In this document: positions 54,433 through 63,780 of the stretch, piece by piece
Layout: every line of letters begins with the position of its first letter
Position numbering within the stretch: position 1 is the first letter of the stretch
From: Flavobacterium phragmitis
GTDB lineage: Bacteria > Bacteroidota > Bacteroidia > Flavobacteriales > Flavobacteriaceae
Reading direction: 5' to 3'
Length of the DNA stretch: 64,000 bases
Assembly (NCBI RefSeq): GCF_900112575.1
Contig: NZ_FOMH01000006.1
Coordinates: 1 to 64,000, forward strand
Translations under genes and position numbers: made by a program
Notes under the pieces: generated by a model
What the model was told of the DNA's origin: nothing
What the model saw: only the letters and a program-made list of their open reading frames with translations
The model's database searches: none

Positions 54433-55142
54433 ATCCGTCTGGTGGTGCTGGAATTTTGGCTGATATCAAAACATTTGAACAGCATAAAGTCGTTGGTTTT
54501 GCCATTTCAACAGCAAATACCATTCAGACCGAAAATAAATTTTATGAAATTCAATGGACTAATTTAAGTTTTGTAATTCGCTCTATTGAAACATTATTTT
54601 TAAGTTATAAAATTAGTGTTGTAAAAATTGGGATTGTTCCAACTCTTCATTATTTAAACCGGATTCTTTCAACTATAAAACTTTTATCTCCTTCGACAAA
54701 AATTGTCTGGGATCCCGTCTTAAAATCAACTACTGAATTTGATTTTTTAAATATTGAAGATCGTTCGGATTTGACTAAAATTTTATCCAAAATCGATTTG
54801 ATTACTCCTAATTATAAAGAAATTGAACAATTATTTCAGGGTTTTATAAAAGATAATCTTTGGATTGAAAACGAAATTTCAACAGCCATTTTGCTGAAAG
54901 GCGGTCATAATTCAAATGAAGTCGGAAAAGATCAATTGTTTTTAAAAAATATAATAATCGACTTGTTTGCTTCAGAAAAAAATTGCACTGAAAAACATGG
55001 CTCAGGCTGTGTGCTTTCTGCAGCAATTGCTTCCAATTTAGCATTAAATCAACCTTTAGTATTGGCTTGTAAAAATGCCAAAACTTACATCGAAAAATAC
55101 CTGAGTTCAACAGCAACCTTAATCGGATATCATTATGTATAG
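54390..55142 (+). CDS. thiD: Hydroxymethylpyrimidine/phosphomethylpyrimidine kinase ThiD
   Basis: ThiD (250 residues) phosphorylates the pyrimidine moiety twice. The N-terminus ALTIAGLDPSGGAGILADI (residues 8-26) and the kinase motif near KHGSGCVLSAAIASNLAL are typical. It overlaps the ThiE/TenI-like gene by 43 bases and thiE by 8 bases, so coupled translation is likely. Confidence 0.95.
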   Translation: MSKNRPFALTIAGLDPSGGAGILADIKTFEQHKVVGFAISTANTIQTENKFYEIQWTNLSFVIRSIETLFLSYKISVVKIGIVPTLHYLNRILSTIKLLSPSTKIVWDPVLKSTTEFDFLNIEDRSDLTKILSKIDLITPNYKEIEQLFQGFIKDNLWIENEISTAILLKGGHNSNEVGKDQLFLKNIIIDLFASEKNCTEKHGSGCVLSAAIASNLALNQPLVLACKNAKTYIEKYLSSTATLIGYHYV

Positions 55143-55773
55143 CAAACTTCAATATATCTCGCAGGGCGAAACTATCGACGAACAATTACGCAACATCCAT
55201 CAGGCTCTTGATGCCGGATGTAATTGGGTACAAATGCGATTTAAAAATCAAACTGCCAAAAACGCTTATACTTTAGCAGAAGCGGTAAAATCTTTATGCG
55301 AAAAATACACAGCCAATTTTATTGTAAACGACGATTTGCATCTTACTAAAGAAATAGATGCTGACGGCGTTCATTTGGGTTTAACTGATGCCAAAATTAA
55401 TGACGCGAGAATGCTTTTGGGAACTTCGAAAGTGATTGGAGGAACCGCTAATACTTTTGAAGACATTCAAAATCACGTTAAAAATGGATGTAATTATATT
55501 GGATTAGGTCCTTTTCGCTTTACTGCTACAAAAGAAAAATTAAGTCCGATTTTAGGTTTGTCGGGTTATTTTGACATTCTGCAAAAAGCAAAAAAAAATA
55601 AAATTGAAATTCCGATTTATGCTATTGGAGGCATCACATTACGCGATGTAAGTCCGTTAATGGAAACTGGAATTTTTGGAATTGCCGTTTCTGGAATCAT
55701 CACAGAAAGTTTGGAAAAGAAAATACTAATTCAACAATTAAACGAAAAATTATATGCAAACGTCATTGTTTAA
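55135..55773 (+). CDS. thiE: Thiamin phosphate synthase ThiE
   Basis: ThiE (212 residues) joins the pyrimidine pyrophosphate and thiazole phosphate. The catalytic barrel motif GADGVHLG appears as [15 protein letters not shown] near residue 80, with [31 protein letters not shown] and [15 protein letters not shown] following. It is the standard copy, unlike the divergent first copy two genes upstream. It overlaps thiD (8 bases) and thiG (20 bases). Confidence 0.95.
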   Translation: MYSKLQYISQGETIDEQLRNIHQALDAGCNWVQMRFKNQTAKNAYTLAEAVKSLCEKYTANFIVNDDLHLTKEIDADGVHLGLTDAKINDARMLLGTSKVIGGTANTFEDIQNHVKNGCNYIGLGPFRFTATKEKLSPILGLSGYFDILQKAKKNKIEIPIYAIGGITLRDVSPLMETGIFGIAVSGIITESLEKKILIQQLNEKLYANVIV

Positions 55774-56530
55774 TATTGGAGATAAAAGCTTCAAATCTCG
55801 TTTGTTTTTAGGAACGGGGAAATTTGGATCGAACAAAGAAATGGAAAGCGCGATTTTAGCTTCAGAAAGCGAATTGGTTACGGTAGCTCTTAAAAGAATA
55901 GATTTAGAAACCGATACCGATGCCATTTTATCACATTTAAAACATCCAAATATTAATTTATTGCCAAATACATCGGGAGCAAGAAATGCTAAAGAAGCCA
56001 TTTTCGCTGCACAACTAGCTCGTGAAGCTCTGGAAACCAATTGGGTAAAACTGGAAATTCATCCTGATCCAAAATACTTAATGCCAGATCCTATTGAAAC
56101 TTTAAAAGCAACAGAGGAATTAGCCAAATTAGGTTTCATCGTTCTTCCCTACATTCATGCCGATCCTGTTTTGTGCAAACATTTAGAAAGCGCAGGAACT
56201 TCGGCTGTAATGCCTTTGGGCTCGCCAATTGGAAGCAATAAAGGTTTGAAAACCATCGATTTCTTAGAAATTATAATTGAGCAAAGTACTGTTCCTGTTA
56301 TTGTCGATGCTGGAATCGGAGCGCCTTCTGATGCTGCCAAAGCAATGGAAATTGGTGCCGATGCTGTTTTGGTAAACACTGCGATTGCCGTTGCCGGAAA
56401 TCCTAAATTAATGGCTGAAGCTTTTAAGGAAGCTGTTATTGCCGGAAGAAAAGCTTTTGAAGCCCGAATTGCTAATCAGCAAAACTTTGCTTCAGCTTCT
56501 AGTCCTTTGACTTCTTTTCTTTATGAATAA
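55754..56530 (+). CDS. thiG: Thiazole synthase ThiG
   Basis: ThiG (258 residues) forms the thiazole phosphate from a deoxyxylulose phosphate imine, ThiS thiocarboxylate and a glycine-derived imine. Visible are the start LFLGTGKF, the Schiff-base Lys in [10 protein letters not shown] near residue 98, and the phosphate-binding [19 protein letters not shown]. It overlaps thiE by 20 bases and is followed by the GxxExxY cassette. Confidence 0.97.
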   Translation: MQTSLFNIGDKSFKSRLFLGTGKFGSNKEMESAILASESELVTVALKRIDLETDTDAILSHLKHPNINLLPNTSGARNAKEAIFAAQLAREALETNWVKLEIHPDPKYLMPDPIETLKATEELAKLGFIVLPYIHADPVLCKHLESAGTSAVMPLGSPIGSNKGLKTIDFLEIIIEQSTVPVIVDAGIGAPSDAAKAMEIGADAVLVNTAIAVAGNPKLMAEAFKEAVIAGRKAFEARIANQQNFASASSPLTSFLYE

Positions 56531-56552
56531 ATTAATTTTCTCTCGCAGATCT

Positions 56553-57063
56553 CGCAGATTTGGCAGATAATTTTATACTGAAACTATTAAATCTATTGAT
56601 TATAACTTTTTAGCTAAACAAAAAAGACAGAATTTTCCTTATTTTTGAGTCAAAAAAAAACATGTTTGAAAATGAGATTTCGTATAAAGTTAGAGGAGCA
56701 ATTTTTAAAGTATATAACACTCTTGGCCCAGGATTATTAGAATCGGTATATGAGAGTGCACTTTACTATCAATTGGAAAAAGATGGACTACGAGTAGTTA
56801 GACAAATTGATTTACCAGTTAAATATGATGATGTTTATTTAGACATAACTTTTAAGCTAGATATTTTAGTTGAGGATAAAGTAATTATAGAATTAAAATC
56901 AGTAGACGAAATAAAACCTATTCATTTTAAACAGCTAAATACTTATTTAAAATTAACTAATAAAAAACTTGGATTATTAGTCAATTTTAACTGTTCTAAT
57001 ATCCTTGAAAATATTCATCGTGTTGCTAATAAAATTTAATCTGCACGATCTGCCAAATCTGCG
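56553..57063. mobile_element. GxxExxY cassette bounded by 16-bp inverted repeats inside the thi operon
   Basis: CGCAGATTTGGCAGAT at 56553-56568 is the exact reverse complement of ATCTGCCAAATCTGCG at 57048-57063. Between them lies one gene, a GxxExxY protein. Without it, thiG and thiH would be almost adjacent. No transposase is present, and no target-site duplication is obvious, so transfer by an outside enzyme or by recombination is only inference. Confidence 0.65.
56662..57039 (+). CDS. GxxExxY protein
   Basis: The 125-residue protein has the family signature GLLESVY at about residues 24-30, in LGPGLLESVYESALYYQLE, followed by a conserved beta-rich part with FKLDILVEDKVIIELKSV, which has the feel of a restriction-nuclease-type fold (D-E-K pattern). 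GxxExxY proteins are common in Bacteroidetes and have no proven role. It interrupts the thi operon between thiG and thiH and is flanked by inverted repeats, so it looks like a small mobile cassette. AT-content agrees with its neighbours. Confidence 0.88.
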   Translation: MFENEISYKVRGAIFKVYNTLGPGLLESVYESALYYQLEKDGLRVVRQIDLPVKYDDVYLDITFKLDILVEDKVIIELKSVDEIKPIHFKQLNTYLKLTNKKLGLLVNFNCSNILENIHRVANKI

Positions 57064-57079
57064 GGAAACAAAATAAAAA

Positions 57080-58192
57080 ATGAAAACATTTAAATCTATT
57101 TTTGAGCAATATAACTGGGATGAAATTCAATCCAGAATATACCAAACCACAACAAAAGATGTCGAACGAACATTGGCCAAAACCAAATACAATCTTGATG
57201 ATTTTTTGATTTTGATCTCTCCTATCGCTCAAAACTATTTAGAACAAATGGCACAAAAATGCCATGAAATCACCAAGAAACGTTTCGGAAAAACAATTCA
57301 AATGTATGCTCCGCTATATTTAAGCAATGAATGCCAAAATATTTGCACCTATTGTGGTTTTAGTTTAGACAATAAAATCAAAAGAAAAACACTTTCTGAT
57401 GCTGAAATAAAACTCGAAGTTGACGCCTTAAAAAAAACTGGTTTTGATCATGTTTTACTAGTCACAGGCGAAGCGAATTATACCGTAAACATTAATTATT
57501 TCCTGAATGCAATTAATTTAATTAGAAAGGAATTTTCGATTATATCTGTTGAAGTTCAGCCTCTTTCTACTGAAGATTACGAACGTTTGCATGACGCTGG
57601 AGTTTACTCGGTTTTGGTTTATCAGGAAACATACCATCAGGAAGTTTACAAAAAGTATCATACAAAAGGAAAAAAATCAAATTTTGATTATCGACTAGAA
57701 ACTCCTGACAGAATTGGAACTGCTGGAATTCACAAAATTGGTTTGGGTGTTTTACTAGGTTTGGAAGATTGGCGAACAGATAGTTTTTTCAACGCTTTGC
57801 ATTTAGATTATTTGCAGAAGAAATATTGGCAGACGAAATATTCGGTTTCATTTCCGCGTCTGCGACCTGCTGAAGGCATTATCGAGCCTAATTTTATTAT
57901 GGATGATAAAGATCTAACACAATTAATTTGTGCTTACCGATTGTGGAATGAAGATTTGGAAATCTCAATTTCAACTCGTGAAAACGAAAAATTCAGAAAC
58001 AATATTATACCAATAGGTGTTACAAGTATGAGCGCTGGTTCCAAAACAAATCCGGGCGGTTATGTTGTTGATCCGCAATCATTGGAACAATTCGAAATCA
58101 GCGACGAGCGCTCAGCAGAAGAAATTTCAAAAATCATAAAAAACGCAGGCTACGAACCCGTTTGGAAAGATTGGGACAAGAGTTTTGTGTAA
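57080..58192 (+). CDS. thiH: 2-iminoacetate synthase ThiH
   Basis: ThiH (370 residues) is a radical SAM tyrosine lyase that supplies the imine for ThiG. The cluster motif CQNICTYCGF (CxxxCxxC) is near residue 84, followed by VLLVTGEANYTVN and VEVQPLSTEDYERL, and the C-terminal GVTSMSAGSKTNPGGY. Its start lies 16 bases after the right repeat of the cassette. Confidence 0.96.
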   Translation: MKTFKSIFEQYNWDEIQSRIYQTTTKDVERTLAKTKYNLDDFLILISPIAQNYLEQMAQKCHEITKKRFGKTIQMYAPLYLSNECQNICTYCGFSLDNKIKRKTLSDAEIKLEVDALKKTGFDHVLLVTGEANYTVNINYFLNAINLIRKEFSIISVEVQPLSTEDYERLHDAGVYSVLVYQETYHQEVYKKYHTKGKKSNFDYRLETPDRIGTAGIHKIGLGVLLGLEDWRTDSFFNALHLDYLQKKYWQTKYSVSFPRLRPAEGIIEPNFIMDDKDLTQLICAYRLWNEDLEISISTRENEKFRNNIIPIGVTSMSAGSKTNPGGYVVDPQSLEQFEISDERSAEEISKIIKNAGYEPVWKDWDKSFV

Positions 58193-58264
58193 TAAATTCC
58201 AATATTAAAATTCCAAATTCCAACCTCAATCTAAAATCTACAATCAACAATCTAAAATTTCAAG
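58193..58264. repeat. AT-rich AATTCCAAATTCCAA repeat between thiH and thiF
   Basis: AAATTCCAATATTAAAATTCCAAATTCCAA recurs in smaller form (AATTCC repeated), then ACAATCAACAATCTAAAA. It belongs to the same style as 45345-45451 and 60601-60660. Confidence 0.45.
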
Positions 58265-58975
58265 ATGAACATTATACAAGAATTCCTTCGTTACAACAGG
58301 CAAACTATGCTTCCTGAAATTGGAGACGAAGGTCAGGAAAAATTAAAAAAAGCTAAAGTTTTAGTAATTGGAGCTGGTGGTTTGGGCTGTCCAATTTTAC
58401 AATATATTGCTACTGCTGGAGTAGGTTTTATCGGAATTATGGATTTTGATACTATTGAAATTCACAATCTTCACCGACAGATTTTATATACCGAAAATGA
58501 AATTGGCGAACAAAAAGCAATTGTTGCACAAAAAGTAGTTTCAAAATTAAATCCGTTGATTGAAGCTGTTGCCATTAATGAAAAATTAACTGCTGAAAAT
58601 GCATCGAAAATTATAGAGCAGTTTGATATTATTGTCGATGGTTCTGATAATTTTTCGACACGTTATTTAGTGAACGATACTTGTGTGAAACTAAAGAAAA
58701 CTTTGGTTTACGGAAGCATTTTAAAGTTCGAAGGACAAATTGCAGTTTTCAATCATAATGGAAGTAAAAATCTCCGCGATTTGTTTCCAGAAATGCCAGA
58801 TCCAAAAGATGTTCCAAATTGTAATTTGAACGGCGTTTTAGGAACTTTGCCTGGAATTATCGGGAACATGATGGCACACGAAACACTAAAATTGATTTTA
58901 GAATTACCTTCTTTAAAAAATGAAATTATAATTTTTAATACGCTGAATTGGAATTTTACAAAGCTGAATTTCTAA
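58265..58975 (+). CDS. thiF: ThiF/MoeB-family adenylyltransferase
   Basis: This 236-residue E1-like protein would adenylate the ThiS C-terminus. The nucleotide motif VLVIGAGGLGCPILQYIATA (residues 30-49), the DFDTIEIHNLHRQI loop and the later PNCNLNGVLGTLPGIIGNMM, with a Cys at the catalytic place, are visible. The two CxxC zinc motifs of MoeB are not seen. A ThiF-type role is inferred from its place at the end of the thi operon; the gene overlaps the convergent MOSC gene by 4 bases. Confidence 0.88.
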   Translation: MNIIQEFLRYNRQTMLPEIGDEGQEKLKKAKVLVIGAGGLGCPILQYIATAGVGFIGIMDFDTIEIHNLHRQILYTENEIGEQKAIVAQKVVSKLNPLIEAVAINEKLTAENASKIIEQFDIIVDGSDNFSTRYLVNDTCVKLKKTLVYGSILKFEGQIAVFNHNGSKNLRDLFPEMPDPKDVPNCNLNGVLGTLPGIIGNMMAHETLKLILELPSLKNEIIIFNTLNWNFTKLNF

Positions 58976-59766
58976 AAAACAACCTCATCACCAACAGCAA
59001 TAATTCCTGAATTCAAACTCACAATATTAGTTCCAAATAAAACCGAATTATCGACATTTCTGTATTTGCTGAGAGTTTTTAAAGGTTCTTTTTTTAAACG
59101 CCCATTTTCCGGATCATTGTTCACCATAACACATCTTCCGCAAGGTTTTATGTTTTTAAATTGAACTTCTCCTATCGAAAAAGTCTTAAAATCATCTTCT
59201 TCATGAGGATTTTCAGTGCTTACTACTAGGTTTGGGCGAAATCTTTTTATGGTAATTTTTTCATCCAATTTATCATTCAAAAAATCAAGGCTTTCTGTTC
59301 CGATCAATAAATACGGATAACCATCTGCCAAACTCACATTGAAGGTTTCTTTTAATCTAGAGCTTTCATGTTTACGGGCTCCGTTATTAAGTATTTTGAC
59401 CAATTTACATTCAAAACCCAAATGCAGGCTGAACCATTTTGAAGTTTCCTGATTTACCTCAACCACTTTGCTTTTATCATCCCAGACATTTACTTCAAGT
59501 GTATCGTCCAAAGATTCATCAATAGAAAATTCATGTTTTTGATTCTGAAAAGTAATGTTGATTTTTCCATCTAAAATCTGTGGATAAAACTGACTCATGA
59601 TTCGATGTTCTCTCTGTGTCAGCATTTGATTTTCAGCATCAATCAACATCCATCTGCGGTCGTTTACAAATCCCATTTCTTCCGCCTTAGCAGATTGAAG
59701 ACTAATTCCGGCAAGGCTTTTAATTGGATAAATATAAATTTCTGTTACAACATGAACTTTACTCAT
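58972..59766 (-). CDS. MOSC-domain protein (MOSC_N plus MOSC, YcbX-like)
   Basis: The 264-residue protein has a beta-barrel N-domain starting EIYIYPIKSLAGISLQSA (residues 9-26) and a MOSC domain with IKRFRPNLVVST and the Cys in NIKPCGRCVMVN. MOSC proteins act as sulfurated-molybdenum-cofactor-dependent reductases of N-hydroxylated compounds; the YcbX role is family knowledge. Molybdenum cofactor synthesis genes are not in the window. It converges on thiF (4-base overlap) and follows aat by 1 base. Confidence 0.92.
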   Translation of the reverse strand: MSKVHVVTEIYIYPIKSLAGISLQSAKAEEMGFVNDRRWMLIDAENQMLTQREHRIMSQFYPQILDGKINITFQNQKHEFSIDESLDDTLEVNVWDDKSKVVEVNQETSKWFSLHLGFECKLVKILNNGARKHESSRLKETFNVSLADGYPYLLIGTESLDFLNDKLDEKITIKRFRPNLVVSTENPHEEDDFKTFSIGEVQFKNIKPCGRCVMVNNDPENGRLKKEPLKTLSKYRNVDNSVLFGTNIVSLNSGIIAVGDEVVF

Positions 59767-59767
59767 C

Positions 59768-60406
59768 TTATTTACTGCTTAAAATAGACATAAACTCTTC
59801 GCGATCAATTTCACGACAGCCCAAACTGTCTAAATGAGGGTTATAAACTTGACAATCCAGCAATTTATAGTTTTCTTTTCTTAGATGATTTACCAAAGAT
59901 ATAAAACCTACTTTTGAAGCATTGGACACTTTAGAAAACATACTTTCACCGCAAAAAATATGGCCCAGATCAATTCCGTACAGACCTCCTACCAAAACCT
60001 CATCCTGCCAAACCTCAACCGATTTTGCAATTCCTTGATTATGGAGTTCACAGTAGGATTCCACTATTTCATCTGAAATCCATGTTCCATCCTGGCCATC
60101 TCTTAATATCTGCTGGCAATTTAAAATTACTTCCCTAAAACGTGTATTAAAGGTAACAGTAAAAATATTGCGGTTCAAAATGTTACGCATACTTTTGGAA
60201 ACATTCAGTTCATCTAGAAACAAAACCATACGCGGATCTGGAGCCCACCACAGAATAGATTCTCCTTCATTAAACCAAGGAAAAATACCTCTTTTATAAG
60301 CCAGTTTTAATCGTTCGGGACTTAAATCACCGCCCACTGCCAATATGCCTTCTTCATCAGCTTCTGTGACTGGAGGGAAATATAAATTATCAAATAAAAA
60401 ATACAT
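59768..60406 (-). CDS. aat: Leucyl/phenylalanyl-tRNA-protein transferase
   Basis: Aat (212 residues) adds Leu or Phe to N-terminal Lys or Arg of proteins, part of the N-degron pathway. Family motifs include GDLSPERLKLAYKRGIFPW, the WWAPDPRMV segment, VGGLYGIDLGHIFCGESMFS and DCQVYNPHLDSLG. It stops 1 base before the MOSC gene start, so the two are translationally coupled. ClpS and ClpA are not in this window. Confidence 0.96.
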   Translation of the reverse strand: MYFLFDNLYFPPVTEADEEGILAVGGDLSPERLKLAYKRGIFPWFNEGESILWWAPDPRMVLFLDELNVSKSMRNILNRNIFTVTFNTRFREVILNCQQILRDGQDGTWISDEIVESYCELHNQGIAKSVEVWQDEVLVGGLYGIDLGHIFCGESMFSKVSNASKVGFISLVNHLRKENYKLLDCQVYNPHLDSLGCREIDREEFMSILSSK

Positions 60407-60670
60407 CTTTTAAAATATTCAATTTTAAAAATTCCAAATTCCAACTTTCACAATCTTCTCATTTCTACGGAGGATAAATCACACTCGAGACTCACCAAAG
60501 ATTGTCGATTTAGTTTGTGGAATTACTTGTGTGATTTCTCCTTTCAGTCGAAATGACAAATAATCCGCAACTTCTTATTTCTGTAAAAAGCTCAAAAACA
60601 AAATTCCAAATTCCAAATTCAGTTATATGAATTGGAATTTGGAATTTATGATATTGGAATTTAAACCTTT
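60407..60670. repeat. Repeat-filled intergenic region between aat and the DUF3127 gene
   Basis: This 264-base gap contains ATTCCAAATTCCAA copies (about 60440-60455 and 60601-60621), and a hairpin in which AAATTCCAAATTCCAAATTC pairs with 60628-60647 with one indel. In the middle, GTGTGATTTCTCCTTTCAGTC and AAATGACAAAT (60531-60560) look like a flavobacterial dispersed repeat. No gene was found. Confidence 0.55.
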
Positions 60671-61042
60671 TTAGAACGGTAAATCGTCTGGTTCGTCGTC
60701 ACTTACATTTGTTGCTGGAGCAAAAGTTTCTGCTGTTGGCATTGGCGGTGCTTGTGTAGGCGCAGCGTCTGCTAATCTTTCGATTCTCCAACCTTGAATA
60801 CTATTAAAATATCTAGTTTCTCCTTGTGGGTTAACCCATTCTCTTCCTCTTAAATTGATAGAAACTTTTACTGCCTCTCCCTGTTTATAGCTACTCAACA
60901 AATCGCATTTATCTTGCGTAAATTCGATTAAAATATGTTGTGGATATTGTTCCTCAGTTGTAACAACTAATTCTCTTTTTTTGAATGAGGCACTAACTTG
61001 CTGCTCTGGGTTAACCACTTTTACTTTTCCTGTAACTTCCAT
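60671..61042 (-). CDS. DUF3127 protein with SSB-like C-terminal tail
   Basis: This 123-residue protein has an OB-fold-like core: VTGKVKVVNPEQQVSASFKK, then EFTQDKCDLLSSYKQGEAVK and WVNPQGETRYFNSIQGWRIE. The last 25 residues are Pro/Thr/Ala-rich and end DDEPDDLPF, very close to the acidic tip of single-stranded DNA-binding proteins (DDDIPF in E. coli), which recruits other proteins. A DNA-binding or SSB-like role is inference. It follows the flavin reductase gene by 33 bases, in the same direction. Confidence 0.85.
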   Translation of the reverse strand: MEVTGKVKVVNPEQQVSASFKKRELVVTTEEQYPQHILIEFTQDKCDLLSSYKQGEAVKVSINLRGREWVNPQGETRYFNSIQGWRIERLADAAPTQAPPMPTAETFAPATNVSDDEPDDLPF

Positions 61043-61075
61043 CTTCGTCTATATTAATTATTGTTTCTATTTCTT

Positions 61076-61951
<876 letters not shown>

Positions 61952-62104
61952 ACTTTTTGATTTAAACCAAATCTCATTTTGGTACCTGCAAAAGTATTGA
62001 AATCGTTTAATTATGAAAAATAGTTTTGAAGATAAAACAAAAAAACTTTCGGCTTCAGCAAAATATAGAATAGGTATATTTCGTTATATTTATACCACAA
62101 AAAA

Positions 62105-63262
62105 ATGAATATGTCTTTTTCTGAAAGAACAAATACAACGCGCTGGATTATAATTTCTATTTGCTTTTTAATCATTTCTCTAATTCTTTGGAATACTTAT
62201 ACTTTCTTCCAAATTTTTAAGAATGAGGAACGTTTGAAGATGAAACTTTTCGTAAATGCGCAGATTACAATTTTGAATGCCAACGAAAATACCGACGTAG
62301 AATTACCGCTTCAAATTATCAATAACAACACTTCTATTCCGGCTGTAGTAATATTGTTTGATAAAGTAGTCAGTGCCACAAATGTGCCTGATGAAATTCT
62401 TAAAAACAAGAAAAAAAGAAACTCCTATTTGAATAGATTGAGAAATGAAAATGAACCAATCACTTTTGAATATGCTCCAGGAAAATACCAAACCTTATAT
62501 TACGGAAATTCAGGATTACTGAATAAACTTAAATACTACCCAATTGCCTTATTTCTAATTATTGTTTTGTGTGTTGCTTTGATTTATAATTTTTACAAAA
62601 GCACCAAAATGGCTACTCAGAATAAACTTTGGGCGGGAATGGCAAAAGAAACAGCGCATCAAATCGGGACGCCTTTATCATCTTTAATTGGCTGGGTTGA
62701 AATATTAAAAACGGAAGATATTGATCCGTCCATTAGTCTTGAAATCGAAAAAGATATTGAACGTCTGCAAACTATTACCGATCGTTTTTCTAAAATTGGC
62801 TCAATCCCTGTTTTGGAACCCCGCAATATTATAGAAGAAACCAAAAATGCCTACGAATATCTTCAATCCCGTTTTTCTAAACAGGTTGAGTTTTCATTTA
62901 AAGCACCACAAGAACCTATTTATGTCATGATAAATCCAACATTGCATAGCTGGACTATCGAAAATCTGGTCAAAAATGCCATTGATGCCATGAAAGGAAG
63001 AGGAACTCTGGATCTTCAAATTGAACAGGATGCTTTCAATATTAAAATCAATATAAAAGATTCTGGAACAGGAATTTTGAAAAAGCAGTTTAAAACGATT
63101 TTTGAACCTGGTTTTACTACCAAAAAACGTGGTTGGGGACTTGGTCTTTCTTTAACTAAAAGAATTGTCGAAGAATATCATAATGGAAAAATCAAAGTTT
63201 TGAGTTCTGAAATTGGAAAAGGAACTACTTTTCAAATTTCATTAAATAAAAAAGTGCAGTAA
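62105..63262 (+). CDS. Orphan sensor histidine kinase
   Basis: The 385-residue kinase has two transmembrane helices (about residues 13-33 and 150-168) around a periplasmic domain. The phosphoacceptor His lies in AKETAHQIGTPLSSLIGW near residue 183, then the ATPase domain with WTIENLVKNAIDAMKGRG, DSGTGI and GWGLGLSLTKRIV. No response regulator gene is adjacent. The sequence after the His (GTPLSSL) departs a little from the more usual ELRTPL pattern but fits one known subgroup. The stop codon lies in the stem of its terminator. Confidence 0.92.
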   Translation: MNMSFSERTNTTRWIIISICFLIISLILWNTYTFFQIFKNEERLKMKLFVNAQITILNANENTDVELPLQIINNNTSIPAVVILFDKVVSATNVPDEILKNKKKRNSYLNRLRNENEPITFEYAPGKYQTLYYGNSGLLNKLKYYPIALFLIIVLCVALIYNFYKSTKMATQNKLWAGMAKETAHQIGTPLSSLIGWVEILKTEDIDPSISLEIEKDIERLQTITDRFSKIGSIPVLEPRNIIEETKNAYEYLQSRFSKQVEFSFKAPQEPIYVMINPTLHSWTIENLVKNAIDAMKGRGTLDLQIEQDAFNIKINIKDSGTGILKKQFKTIFEPGFTTKKRGWGLGLSLTKRIVEEYHNGKIKVLSSEIGKGTTFQISLNKKVQ

Positions 63263-63278
63263 AGATTACTGCACTTTT
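63250..63278 (+). terminator. Terminator of the orphan kinase
   Basis: AAAAGTGCAGTAA (63250-63262, including the TAA stop) pairs perfectly with TTACTGCACTTTT (63266-63278) around AGA. Confidence 0.9.
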
Positions 63279-63317
63279 CGTTATTTTTTTGTCTGACTAA
63301 TCGAAATCTCTTCAACT

Positions 63318-63352
63318 AAAACGAGGTTTCGACTTCGCTCAGCCTGACATTC
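63318..63352. repeat. Dispersed-type element (GAGGTTTCGACTTCGCTCAGCCTG)
   Basis: The sequence ACGAGGTTTCGACTTCGCTC followed by AGCCTGACATT is typical of a family of repeats that I recall from flavobacterial intergenic DNA. No copy number could be measured here. Confidence 0.4.
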
Positions 63353-63361
63353 ATGAAGTCT

Positions 63362-63751
63362 TTACAAATTCGATTGGATATCTTTTGCCAAAGCTTCAAA
63401 TTCTTCTTTTGTAAGCGAAACTTTATTGATAAAACGCATTTCATCCATTTCATTTAACGGAATCAAATGTACGTGTGCGTGAGGCACTTCAAGTCCAACA
63501 ACGGCTATACCTACTCTTTTACATGGAACTGTTTTTTCTAAGGCTCCTGCAATTTTTTTAGAGAATTTCATTAACCCTAAATACAACTCTTCATCCATAT
63601 CAAAAATCTTATCGATTTCTTGTTTTGGGATACAAAGTGTATGTCCTTTAGCATTTGGATTTACATCTAAAAAAGCCAAATAATTATCGTCTTCAGCAAT
63701 TTTATAAGCTGGAATTTCTCCGTTTACTATTTTAGTGAATATTGAACTCAT
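63362..63751 (-). CDS. HIT-family nucleotide hydrolase
   Basis: The ATG at 63751 (MSSIFTKIVNGEIPAYK) fits the family; an upstream ATG at 63769 adds six residues that are not conserved. The 129-residue protein ends its catalytic loop with HAHVHLIPL (histidine triad, residues 91-95). It belongs to the branch of purine nucleoside phosphoramidases/Ap4A-like hydrolases. It follows greA by 29 bases and reads in the same direction. Confidence 0.94.
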   Translation of the reverse strand: MSSIFTKIVNGEIPAYKIAEDDNYLAFLDVNPNAKGHTLCIPKQEIDKIFDMDEELYLGLMKFSKKIAGALEKTVPCKRVGIAVVGLEVPHAHVHLIPLNEMDEMRFINKVSLTKEEFEALAKDIQSNL

Positions 63752-63780
63752 TGTCTTTTGTTTAATCATTTCAACTAAAG

